A DNA stretch of 64,000 nt, taken from NCBI GenBank assembly GCA_905182985.1, contig CAJJDN010000027.1:321468-385467 (forward strand). The letters run 5' to 3'. The stretch's first letter is position 1. Each line of letters begins with the position of its first letter. Positions 1-10,879 of the stretch are shown one piece after another. The notes beneath the pieces are model-generated. The model saw only the letters and a list, made by a program, of their open reading frames with translations, was not told the origin of the DNA and did not search any database. Both the position numbers and the translations under genes were made by a program. This DNA is from Paramecium sonneborni (Eukaryota; Ciliophora; Oligohymenophorea; Peniculida; Parameciidae).

Positions 1-252
1 TGAATTATCATCATTCATTTTCATATAATTAGGATCATTAGAAAATGTTGTTTATGAATTAAATTAAACATTGGCTTTTGTAAAAAAGTCTGCAATGTTT
101 GAATAAAAAATAAGACTCAACAAACAAATTATCATGATTGAAGAACATCCACCAAATGATGTTGTATAATTTGGATTTTTATTCATATTAAGGGTTATTG
201 TTTAACCAAATATGTCAATTCTCTATAGTCCTTTCTTTATTGAATATAGCAT
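1..252 (-). CDS. Ciliate polytopic membrane protein family, N-terminal fragment (partial)
   Basis: Eighty-four in-frame codons from an ATG at 252 run off the left edge of the window. The N-terminus reads MLYSIKKGLQRIDIFGQ, followed by a short beta-like stretch (TITLNMNKN), TTSFGGCSS and a hydrophobic helix (residues about 38-54). The same order (IDIFGQ, N-N, SFGG, helix) is seen in the paralogues at 561-2500 and 16741-19024. The longer copies show a Cys-rich extracellular part, a second membrane segment and a cytoplasmic tail. I know this as a large uncharacterised Paramecium membrane-protein family and infer no biochemical function. The visible part has no frame break, unlike the two paralogues. 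The 3' end lies outside the window. Confidence 0.7.
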
Positions 253-560
253 CTTTAATTATTTATTATAATATAAGAAAATGCTAAATCAAATATTTTA
301 AAGATAAAGAAATTTCTTCAAATTTGAATTTTCTTTTATTCTATGTAAAAAAATAATATTTCATTTTTAAGTTTTATTTATAACATTACTAATAAAACTT
401 AAAAACTACTAATAAAAGAATCAATAAAATTTTATTTTATTATAAATTTGAAACCAGCATTAAATTATTTTACTTAATAATATCACTGTGACTTTATAAC
501 ATTATAAAATTATTTATAAAGATTAAATTCAGATTAAAATTGAATAGTTTTAATTGATCT
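253..560. other. Intergenic spacer
   Basis: About 300 bp of very AT-rich sequence between the start of the first membrane-protein paralogue and the stop of the second. I see no reading frame, repeat or RNA gene here. It must contain the promoter of the gene that starts at 252. Confidence 0.5.
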
Positions 561-2500
561 TCATGTTTCTTGATTTAAATTTGAATCTAATATTTGAAAT
601 GCATTCCTTCTTTATTGAAAAGGTTAAATTAATTTCATAAAATCTTACCCTATAAGTTGAGTTAGCTTTAGATTTATATTCATTTGACATAAGTTTGAAG
701 AATTCTAGTTTATTTCTTTTAAAATTTCTTTGTAAGCCTACTATATAGAAATCAAACTACCTATTACAATTTTGTAAATAATTCTTCATTTAATTATTCT
801 TCTTGAGATTCCTATATTTGTAATGGATTATAATTATTATTTAATGAAAGTCTTGAAGGAAGAGCCTAATCAATACCCAATGTTATAATTGGTTTAGGTG
901 AAAAATTAAATAAAATTATTTAAGATTTTCTTAAAAAAATTTATTTCAATTTATTTATCTCATGTAATTAATAAAATATTGTGTGAAGATCTAACTCTTA
1001 GTTAATTTTTTCACTAAATAAATATAATAATTCTTGAATTACATTGCTTTTTAAAGAAATAATGAATTTTTATCCTTAAATAAATATCCAAATGATAATT
1101 AATTAATGAATAACTTAAAATTAAATTTAATAGGTTTGGACTTTTAAACTAATTTATTGAAATAATCTTTCCATTCAATATTTGAGATATCTTAAGTTGG
1201 ATTTACTTAATTTTCATTAATTTGAAATACATCAATAGGAGATGATATTTGCTCTAAATATTCTATCGTATTAACAGTCTTTAATTTTTTAACATCTTTT
1301 TCATCTTTAAAGTCATATAACTTATTTGCCAATTCAATAAGCATAGAAGTTCTATTGTAAAAGGCTATTACAAAACCAAATAAAACTTTCATTATCTACA
1401 TAAATCCACCCAAATATGATAAAAGTTCACCCAACTTTTAAAATCTTCTATTTACAATCTCAGTAAAAGGACTTCTTCTTAAATATACAATAGCATAATT
1501 GTCATCTGTGTCTCTTCCTAATTATGTTAAATCACGATAGTCTTCTGCTTTCCTCATTATAATCTCTTCTTTATCTACTTTTCTAATTAGATATTTATTA
1601 TTATTATTTACTCAAAAGGTAATAAACTATTATCATTATTTAAAATAAATTATCTATAAAAGATATTTGCTAATCTAGCTAACTTAAGTGGAACGAAAGG
1701 AAAATACATATCACTATCAATATAAATAGTTTTATATTTTTCAGATTTTTATGGATTTATAACAGTATTTATTTGTATTATTTGCAATTTAAATTAACCA
1801 TTTTCATTTAAATAATTTTATCGATCGCTTTCAGATCCACAAGTCGGATTCCATATTTGATTATTTATTTCTGAATTTTTGCAACTTTTTACAATTATTC
1901 TTAAAAATTTAAAAGTTTAACTTGAATAAGTTCCTTCTAGATGAAATGCATAATTTTCACTTAAAACTTATAATTTAAATCAATTACATTGGACATAACA
2001 TATTTCCTATTCCTTAGAAATTAAATTAATTTGTGAAATCTACTCCTTCATCTAAAAAAATATTATTAAAACGATCTAATGTACATGGCTTTAATGGAAT
2101 TTCAATTGTTTCTTTTTATATTGTACCGTCTTATTTTCTAATATAGATTCTCAAATAATATTTATAAATCTTAGTACCTTTATTCTAAAGAAATGTTAAA
2201 GTATGGATTAGTAGTAAAATTATTTTAATCTATTGAAATTGCAATCATAGAATTTTTTTCATTCATTTCAATTAGTTCAGGGTCATTTGATAAGATTACT
2301 TCACTTTCATGTTAAATATTTTGCATTTTAAAGAATGAAATGATATTAGAATAAAAAATTAGACTTAAAAGGCAAATAATTAGAATGGAAGAAAAGCCTC
2401 CAAATGATGTTGTGTAAAGCTCATTTTTATTCATATTAAGAGTGATTATTTGACCAAAAATGTCCAACTTTTATAAACCTTTTTTTATTGCAAATATCAT
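561..2500 (-). pseudogene. Paralogue of the ciliate membrane protein family, with frame breaks
   Basis: The start at 2500 gives MIFAIKKGLQKLDIFGQ, collinear with the gene at 1-252, and TGA at 561 ends the frame. Recognisable blocks follow in order: SFGGFSS and a first membrane helix, PCTLDRFN, an extracellular block ending SCKN, LARLANIFYRQ, YRDLTQLGRDT, GGFMQIMKVLFGF (second membrane helix), SMLIELANKLYDF and FNFSPKP. Two perfect short introns are visible (29 nt at 1583-1611 and 20 nt at 741-760). The frame still has to be shifted at about 2178-2197, 1957-1992 and 1046-1071, where I find no GT..AG intron. Either this copy is decaying or the assembly has indels. The long conserved blocks on both sides of each break argue for recent damage. 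Function unknown. Confidence 0.6.
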
Positions 2501-2879
2501 TTGTATAATTTAATATAAATTATGTTGTTAAGAGATTATTTCTATACATCTTCAAGGAAATTAATTTTATTTATTAGTTTCTTTAAAGTTTACAGAGCTA
2601 TGTCAATTAAAAAATTTAAAACAACAAAAATGAGAGAGGCAAGATTTTTCTTTATTTTTTCAATTTTTCACTAATTATTATGAAGAACACATTAGAAATC
2701 ATTTTTTAAAAAGTCTAATTTTATTTAATGTATTTTTTTTTTAATCATTAAAATAAGGATCTATATTTAGAAGAGAAAAGTTTATAAAAATTTATAAAAT
2801 TTGTTTTCTATTAATGTGAATTTTAAATTGAAAGTTGTTATTATTTTAATTAAAATAAATAATAAAATAAAGAAAATTA
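2501..2879. promoter_or_regulatory. Divergent intergenic region
   Basis: About 380 bp between two divergent gene starts (2500 minus, 2880 plus). It is AT-rich with homopolymer runs and carries no reading frame that I can support. It presumably holds both promoters, but no specific element is recognisable. Confidence 0.4.
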
Positions 2880-4298
2880 ATGCAGGATTCTGGAAACTTT
2901 ATAATTACTCAATCTACACTGGCAGGAGAATCTACCAAAAATTTTAACAAAATTTCCTTAATAGGAATAATCACCACATAATAAAAATATCCTCAATATG
3001 TGAATTTCTCATCTATTTTACCTATAAGTATTAAAGAGTTGAATAAATATATGATTTGCTTATGTGAATGTAATAATTTTAGTTAATTTTAGAAATTATT
3101 GAAATAAAAAGAAGAAACATAAATATAGAATTAATAAGTTTGAAGACTTTAAATATATTTCCTCCATCATAAGAATGCTGTTACTATTTTTTTTTTAAAG
3201 AATCAGATGAAAGTTAAAATTTTTTTGAATAAATCTTAAAATTATGTATTTTCTATTAATATTTTAGTGAATTAATTTGGCTATAATGACAGTATTTTTA
3301 GTAAAGCAAAGGATATATAAGATATCGTATACATTCTATTTCGACTTTACGATGATTAATTGAACGATAAACCCAATTCTGAAATCAAAAGAATTTTTTA
3401 AAATGTTGATAATTGCAGAGGATTTGGATCTGAATTATTAAATATAGATGTTTTAGAATCTAAAGAAAAAAGAAATGTTCTATATCAAAGTAATGATATG
3501 TAATCTTCAGTTTTTTAAATATCAAAACCAGACTTTATAAATTGTGAGGATGAAAGTATTGTTATAAAAATTGCATAAAAAAAAGAATAGTAGCATTAGA
3601 GGGAAATTGAAATTTTAGAGAGTTTTTGTGAAGATATTCACTATAAATATTATGGTTATTTTAGATTCGAAATATTAACGATGACATTTTTCAAATTTTA
3701 CAAACAAACTTTTAGTTAATTTTAATAGAGAATTAGATAATTTATATCTGAAAATCCAAATGATAACAAACTAATCTAATAAGTCATAAAAAGAGCATAT
3801 ATAAGTATAATCTAACAATTAAATTTAATCCACAAAAAACATTAAATAATACATAGAGATCTTAAACCACAAAATATTATGATAGACTCAGCCTAAGACT
3901 TAAAATAACTGGAAGATTATCTAGAAATTAAATGTGTGATAATAGATTTTGATTGTTCAATATAAATGGATGGAAATGAATTTTATTAAAGTTAAAGTTA
4001 TGGAGGAGGAACATCACATTATGTTCCTCCAGAATCATGTTATTCTGGATCATCGAAATATACTGAATCATATGATATATATCAGGTAGGAGTAATATTT
4101 TTGGAAACAATATTTTAAATTGATGATAAAATTTTTAAAGAAGGTTTTTGGAACCATATAAATAAATTTTAAAAAGCAAAATCTTTTTTGAATCTTAGTG
4201 ATAACCTTTTATATATTTTGACTTTAATGATTTCTTAAGATCCTATTGAGAGACCAAGCTTAAAATACATTTTATAAGCTTTATAAATAGAATTATGA
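2880..4298 (+). CDS. Protein kinase domain protein
   Basis: From ATG 2880 the frame reads MQDSGNFIITQS and runs to TGA 4296-4298. It needs one intron, a probable 36-nt GT..AG at 3138-3173 that removes an in-frame TGA. The C-terminal two thirds are a protein kinase: IVIKIAQKK (the VAIK lysine) followed by a Gln/Glu-rich alpha-C region, IIHRDLKPQNIM (catalytic loop, complete HRD..N), IIDFDCSI (DFD in place of DFG), GTSHYVPPES in the APE position, and ERPSLKYIL near the end. Catalytic Lys, Asp and Asn are present, so it may be active. The glycine-rich loop is not clearly recognisable and the N-terminal 150 residues match nothing I know. If the intron is wrong, ATG 3207 is an alternative start. 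Substrate unknown. Confidence 0.7.
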
Positions 4299-4393
4299 TT
4301 CTAATTTAAAAAAATGATCAATTATTTATATAATTATTAAATACTTATTATTATTAACTATGATTTCTTAAGCTTTCATCATATTGATTTAAT

Positions 4394-6062
4394 TCAAAAA
4401 CTAAAGGTTCTCTTTTTATATAATTTTCTTAAATTTCCAATCTATTTTTCATGATAATTATCTTTAATTTCTCCTTCCTTAATAGTTCTTGAGAGATTCA
4501 AAGAAAGATGAAGGCTTTTTCGAGGATATTTAAATTATTGAAGTATTTGGCATTGTGGATTAATAGTCATTCTTTAAGCAAATACTCTATCAAATAAAGT
4601 ATTAAATTACACTTTAAATTTGATAAGAGCATTATCTAATTAATATAATAGTTTAATTATATACCGTTATTTTTCAAAGTTTGAATAGAATAGCTTTTCT
4701 ATTTAATTAATTCCTGGAATTTATTTATTTCCTTTAGTAGATTTTATTACTTAGACAAATTCGATTTATCTTATTTTTTCAGAAAGAAAAATGATTATCT
4801 AATTATCTAATACATTGGCAAAAAAATAAAATAGATTAAAATTACTTACAATAGAATAAGCCCAATGGATACCAATATATTAATAAATAGCATTTTGTTG
4901 AAATTTTGATTAAGGACTTATAAAAGAAGTTTAACATTTAATTCAATTTGTTACTCAATTTAAATATCATAAAAAAGAATAAGGAAATAATTAATATCCT
5001 CTAATTTAAGGATTGTAATAACAACATCTTTTTTATATATACTATTGAATCTACAAAGAATTTATAAATTCTCATAATTGCAAGTAGAATTAAACTATTT
5101 TTTTTAGTGATAATTTATTATAGAATTCCAATCATCAGTAGTAAATCCTGTAATTTATTCATCATCAAATTTTGTCAAATTTGAAGAGTTTGAAACTATA
5201 GTATTTTTATAATTAGTCAATATTAATGTGCCTTAAGTATTTACAATCATGACATTAAAATTTAATTGAGGAATAAAATTATTTTTGAAAACAAGATCTG
5301 AACAAAATATACCTTCTACTTCTTTCTGTAAATTCAGCATTGATATAGTCATTGTCATCGAATATATTGTTTCAGTATCGAAATATTTATAAAGATCAGT
5401 TATTTAGGTGTGATTATTTTTGTCTTTTTCTAAGTTTTTAAAGTGTGACTTATACCATTCTCTTTCTTTTGGATTAAAATCAGGATAAAGTATGATTTGA
5501 GGATATAAAAACCCATATTATACTGAATCTATAGAAGAGATAAAATAAATTTAATTTGGTAGAAACTCATCGTTTAATCTTAACATACTAAAAATTGTTG
5601 AGCCCACTAAATTTGTGATACTTTGCAATTATTAGTTTGTATTATTATTTAAATAAGGATTTTGCTCAGTCTATAGTAATCCAAATCTTGTAAAACATTA
5701 AATGGAATAACTATTTTCTATAGGGATTGTTGTTTAATTATAATCACAGATTCGGGAAAGTTGCTAGGTTGCATTTATTTCATTATTTAATTGAAGCCAA
5801 TAAAGCTAATTAAGGTTTGTCAATGTAATCTAGGCTAAAAATTAAGATATTATTTACTTCTTTAAAAAACTTAATCTAGTTGATTTTTCATTAACAATGA
5901 AGCACTGGTTAAATGTTTTTACATTTCTAATATATTATTCATTTTTAAGCAATCATTAAGCATTTGCTATACATATTGCATATTTATAGTCTAAGCTAAT
6001 ATAAGAGAAGGAATTAATATGGCGAAAATTATGCCATTTATAATTAAAATTTGTGTTCTCAT
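4394..6062 (-). CDS. Cache-like single-pass membrane sensor
   Basis: The start at 6062 gives a hydrophobic signal sequence (IINGIIFAILIPSLILAQ). A long extracellular region follows, containing a Cache-type signature (FNPKEREWYKSHF) and a second strand pattern (MIVNTQGTLILTNY) typical of double Cache ligand-binding domains. One strong membrane helix (about residue 390: LFINILVSIGLILLQV) leads into a Gln/Lys-rich cytoplasmic tail of about 150 residues with no domain I recognise. Two introns are clean (29 nt at 4636-4664, 23 nt at 5835-5857); both restore the frame and remove TGA codons. It is convergent with the kinase at 2880-4298, leaving 95 bp between stops. Role inferred: sensing an external small molecule. 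The Cache assignment rests on the short motifs and domain order only. Confidence 0.6.
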
Positions 6063-7472
6063 TTTAAATCTACCTAGTCTTGTGCATAAGGTTTAACTTA
6101 ATAAATGGTTTGCTTAGCATTTGTTCATTATTATTGATAACTTAATAATTATAAATATTTAAAGTTTCAATCTTAAGCTCTGATTAGTTTCTAATTGATT
6201 AAAATTGAATTATATGTATGGAAATAAAATTATATATTACTATTTTTAATTTATCATGAATTAAAATTATAATTATTTTATTAGCAGCATTTTTGGTTTT
6301 TAATTATAATAGAAACAAGAGATCAAATATATAATAACAAGGTTTTTTATATGTAACTAAAAAATAATGTTAATTTTTATTGTTAGAAATGTTACGTCAA
6401 ATTTGAAAATGCTATTTATGAAGAGAATCGTTTATTTTAACAAATTTTTCTAAATTAAGGTAGTATCCTAAAGAAAAAGAATTTTATATATTACGGATTC
6501 TCGAAGACCCTAGTTTTGCAGCTATGAAATATTCATTTAAATTGACAAGACTATTCAAAGTAATTGAGGTAAGACTTATTTTATGAGTTTGAGAATAAAT
6601 TGTAAATATTTTACAGGATTACCTAATCAATGAATTCGCTCATATTATATATATTGATATCCCATTTGAAACTAGATTCAATCATTCAACAAAAAAACTT
6701 GTTTTAAATAAAGTTAAGAAACAACAAACCATTTTTATTTTTTATTGAAATATTCTTAAAATTATCATAAGAAATTTTAATTGATTAAAATTTAAGTGAC
6801 TGGAATCCGTTATATAAATTATTTCTTAACAAAAATTACCATTATGATTGTAAATTCAGTTCTAAATTTGAATTATGGGAGAGCTAGAGCTTATATGGAC
6901 AGAAATTTAATCTCAATATCAAAATAAAATTTATATTTCATATGGTATCATAGATTAACTAGTATTTGATTTTATTTTATGAAAAAATTAGAGGAATTTT
7001 AATAAAATCTGATATATTATTATGAGGTTATTATCATCTCAATAGATATAACTTTTATTTAATTTCATAGAATATTTTGATTCTCATAATATGTACAACA
7101 TATCTATAACGTCCTTTTAAATGATATTCTTTAATATATTACCTTTAATACATATTATCATTCTTATATACAAATTATTTTAAAAGATACTAAAAATCTT
7201 TGATAAATAAGTAATGCAATAATTTAACAGAAACTATAACAAAAGTATCATTATTTTCTTTGTCAAAACAAACTTTAGATGCATCTATAAATGAACAATA
7301 AAATAATAAATTGGCTATTTTATATTAAGCTAGAAATTAAACTTAATTAGATTAACTAAGATTGGCATAATTTATGTTATAAAAAACTATTTAGAATTGT
7401 GATTAATTTTATATAGAGTAAAATGAATTAAATCCTCAATTAATATTATTTTTTCATTGTCATTGAAAATAT
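6063..7472. other. Long gene-poor stretch with a possible coding remnant
   Basis: No complete gene was found in 1.4 kb. At about 6400-6770 on the plus strand, protein-like stretches occur in changing frames (for example LRILEDPSFAAMKY, then DYLINEFAHIIYIDI), separated by a 48-nt GT..AG segment that is too long for a normal intron here. This may be a small broken gene. The rest (6780-7470) looks non-coding and includes the promoter of the gene starting at 7473. Confidence 0.3.
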
Positions 7473-8978
7473 ATGCTGAACAAGTTTACTCTTTAGTTTA
7501 AGGACAAACAACTTGAAGAAAAATATTAGTAACACCAATTAATATCAAATCGATTACCACTATTCAAACATTTAACTTTTGGAATAGCTGTAGCTGGGAT
7601 AGTTCGTTTGAGTTAGATACTTATCTCAGGGAATTCTAGTCTATGGTTTGTATACCTTCTTTTTATATTGGCTGTAATATTTTTAGGGATTTATGTTAAT
7701 CTAAGAAAGAAATATATTCGAATAGCATTAATCATAATAAATCATTTGATCATTTTAACTTCATTAGAAGTTGACAATTAGTGTTCTCCTCATTATTATT
7801 ATCTAAGGGGAGCAAGTATGATGTGTATTCATCTTGTTATTTTATTGCAAGGTGAATTTATTGATGCATTCTTTTCCCTTATTTTTATAACTTCAATAAG
7901 ATTGCTTACTATTTTTCTTTAGGATTCAATATTTCCTTATCCCTCTATTGTGATTGCCATAATCTTGATTGGGTATCTTTTGTACATTATTTACAAAAAT
8001 AATTTGGCTTTTAGATCTTAATTTTAACTGTCTTGTTTAGATAATTAATGGGATTTAGTTATTACAACTCTAATCGATGATTCATATTTATTGATTAATT
8101 TCAATGAAAATAATTTAAGTTTTAAGTATAGAAAGTCAAATAAATTTTAAATAAATTGCGAAAATGAGCAAGAATTAAAATTATTTTTAAGAAACTCAAA
8201 ATTAAATTAGGGAAAAAATAGCTTAGAATAATTCTTATTCAAAAGCATTTAAGATTGTATTTTTGAAGATACAAATTAATTGTTGAAATAAAGAATTCAA
8301 ATTATTTATGAGAAAAAAGAATTAACTCTTTAATATTCAATATTTCTTGGATTTTAACCTTTAATTTTAATTTAGGTACTAAAATTTTCGAAATTCTAAA
8401 TATTAGGAGATAAATAATTCGAAAAATTAGAAAACTCATATTAATACAAATATAAAAAGTTATTGAACATTGTTTATTATAGGTTGAATGGAATGATGAA
8501 GAAAAAATATTCTATAAAAATCATACATTCAATGTATAAACAGATTTTATATTTATACTTAACAGAACATTGTAGATAAAGTTCTCAGTAAGTTATATAC
8601 ACTTTTAAAATATAGAGTGTCTTAAAAAAAATAAAACTGATTTATAATTCTAGATCCATTTAAATAATGAATAGGATTTAAGAGTTAGTGATGGGAAATA
8701 AATCGGTTTTATGTTTAATACTGATAGATGTAATTGAGTAATTAACAACAAATAATATAAAAATTTCATGTTATAAATAAAATAAAAATGAATACTAAAT
8801 TAAAATAGAAGGAATTATAAATGAGAAAGCATAGAGTATAATATTCAAGAGACTTAAATAATAAGAATGGTTTTTCAAATAATTCACGATTGATTATTCA
8901 TGTAATATTAATTAAATAAATTTTATAGGTATAAAGTTAAATTTTTGGAGTGAACTGCCTGAAATAGAGAATTAATGA
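7473..8978 (+). CDS. Degenerate histidine-kinase-like multi-pass membrane protein
   Basis: An uninterrupted 501-codon frame from ATG 7473 to TGA 8976-8978. Residues about 30-190 hold some five to six hydrophobic helices (GIAVAGIVRL, WFVYLLFILAVIFLGIYV, IALIIINHLIIL, MMCIHLVILLQGEF, IVIAIILIGYLLYII). The soluble C-terminal half has the layout of the two histidine kinases downstream. At the expected dimerisation/H-box place it reads KYKKLLNIVYYRLN, lacking the phospho-accepting histidine of CHELRTP. The N and G boxes of the ATP-binding domain are not recognisable, and no receiver domain follows. I infer a degenerate or regulatory sibling of the kinases at 10880-16352, with no evidence for catalysis. 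The start could lie upstream in the gene-poor region. Confidence 0.55.
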
Positions 8979-9077
8979 ATAAATGATTGAATAATCTCAA
9001 CTAACTTAAATATATTTTTTTATATTAATCTTACTAAAAAATGTGTATAAAGATAATAATTATTATTAGCATTAATA

Positions 9078-9892
9078 ATGAATTAATAATTTTTCGGTAA
9101 TTCAAGATTGGCAATACAAAGAGCTTAATAACTTCATTAATTCTTCACTTAGTCAGTGATATATGATCAATTTAAATATACAGCAAAAATGCCTTAATAT
9201 CCAAAAATTGTATTTTTGTAATCAAATTCATTCATCAGAAATTTAGTAGAGAAGTATATTGATTGTTAAATAGTAGATAATTTGTTTAATATTCAATAAT
9301 AGATGGATAGAAATCAAGTGGAGAAGTAAAATTTTATTCTATAAAAAGGATGGTGTGGCAAGATTAGCAGAATAAGTATAATTATAATCAACATAATCAA
9401 ATGGTGCATTATTATTTGGATATCCAAACACAACGGCAGAAGCAGAACGGTATTTTTAAAAATAAATAAAAATAATTTTAGTCTAGATAGATTATTAGAT
9501 GGAATAAATTTAGCAATTAGATTCAAACTATCAGAATCATTAGCTTAAAAAATTGCAGGATCATTTTTATCATGTTAATCATGTGGCAAAATTTTCAATA
9601 CTAGTTTACCATTTATAACACCCACTCATCCAGGATATTTAAATAATGTATATATTACATAAATTTTAGTGTTAAACACCTAGTAAATGTGCATTAGAAT
9701 CTAGTTCATCTCCAACTGATTAAGTTAATGCTGAAGTTGTTAATTATTATCAATAGAAAGTATAATTTTATTTAATTATTAAAAAAGGGGGCTTATCTTG
9801 AATATGAAATCAATGAAGAACATTTGTAGTATGATTCTTAAGAGTTTTTCGAAAAATTAGATAATGCTGTAGCAACACATATCAAAGTTTGA
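9078..9892 (+). CDS. Adenylate-kinase-like protein lacking a P-loop
   Basis: ATG 9078 to TGA 9890-9892, with four introns (31 nt 9318-9348, 32 nt 9450-9481, 22 nt 9648-9669, 28 nt 9760-9787); the first begins GTGG and is the least certain. The spliced protein follows adenylate kinase order. A core strand PKIVFLQ lies where the Gly-rich P-loop should be, but SNSFIRN replaces GxxGxGK. It is followed by GALLFGYPNTTAEAERL (family: GFPR..QAE), LAIRFKLSESLAQKI, a lid-like CQSCGKIFN, and NYYQQKGAYLEYEI (family: YY..KGLL.E). Without the P-loop lysine and the GFPR arginine it is unlikely to phosphorylate AMP. I infer a structural or regulatory role. It overlaps by 11 bp the end of an opposite-strand gene. 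Confidence 0.6.
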
Positions 9893-10400
9893 TATTTTTA
9901 AGATATTAAAATATTAAAATATCATCAAATATATCCATATTAATTATATCATAATTAGATTCATTTTTGGTATCCTATTAGATTATTATTGATATATCAA
10001 ATATTTCTCTTATAGAATGGCCATTAAATATATATTATTCATTTATAATTTCTTTTAATTTTTATTCTTTCTAAGGTATATTTGCATCAAGATTTATAAT
10101 TTTATCTAAGCATAATAAGATTAATGAATTAAATAATAAAATTAAAATTAAAACATTCTTTAGTATTTCATCCTCTGCCTCTTCTTGTTGTAATTTAAAT
10201 AAATTCGAAACACAATATTGCAATTTCAAATTATATTTTTATTAACAATGTAAGATATACAATATCTTACATTGAAAGCAAATTAAAAACAATATAAGAA
10301 GATATTAGTGTAATTAAGTTTAATGAAATTTTTAGAATAAATAATATTGTATTTTTAATATTGTAGTCCTTAATGGCAAAAGGTTTATTTCATCAAATTA
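9882..10400 (-). CDS. Uncharacterised protein, C-terminal part resolved only
   Basis: A frame free of TGA runs from about 10400 to a stop at 9882-9884. The last 110 residues look like real protein: an acidic stretch (LQQEEAEDEIL), a strongly hydrophobic helix (VLILILLFNSLILLCL), then a polar tail with alternating charges. There is no in-frame ATG, so the start must lie upstream behind an intron I could not place; an ATG-led frame around 10395 is in another phase. The tail overlaps the stop of the adenylate-kinase-like gene on the other strand. I do not recognise a family. A 12-bp perfect inverted repeat (10246-10274) falls inside this frame. Confidence 0.35.
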
Positions 10401-10879
10401 TCAAATTATGGAGATCAAAATCAAGCATTTCTGTTGAAATACTAAAAGGCCGTATTTCTGAATTCATATGTTTACCATTTGGTCATAATATAATTTGCTT
10501 CTGACTTTATGAATTCAATTTGTAATATATGATCATATTGAAAAAATTTTCATTTTACATAAAATCCAGAAAAATAAATTCTTATTGTCGGAGAATAAAT
10601 TTCAAGATTTTAATTTATTTACTGCTTCCTTTGATGGATTAATTTCAGAATGATACTTCAAATAATAATAATAGGTAACTTATTATTAGAAAACTTTTAA
10701 GCAAATTATTAAATTACAAGATGATAAAAAAGAGATATTTTTAATATAATATATCCCTTTGGAAATTTTCTAAGAACCGTAAATGAAAATAAACAACGCA
10801 AAATTTTTGAATCTTAAGAATCTTAATAAACCTTTACATATTTTAAATCATCACACGTAAAATTTAACCGTGTTTTCAT
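10401..10879. other. Intergenic region upstream of histidine kinase 1
   Basis: About 480 bp with no reading frame I can support. It may hold the missing 5' exon of the minus-strand gene at 9882-10400 and the promoter of the histidine kinase starting at 10880. Confidence 0.35.
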
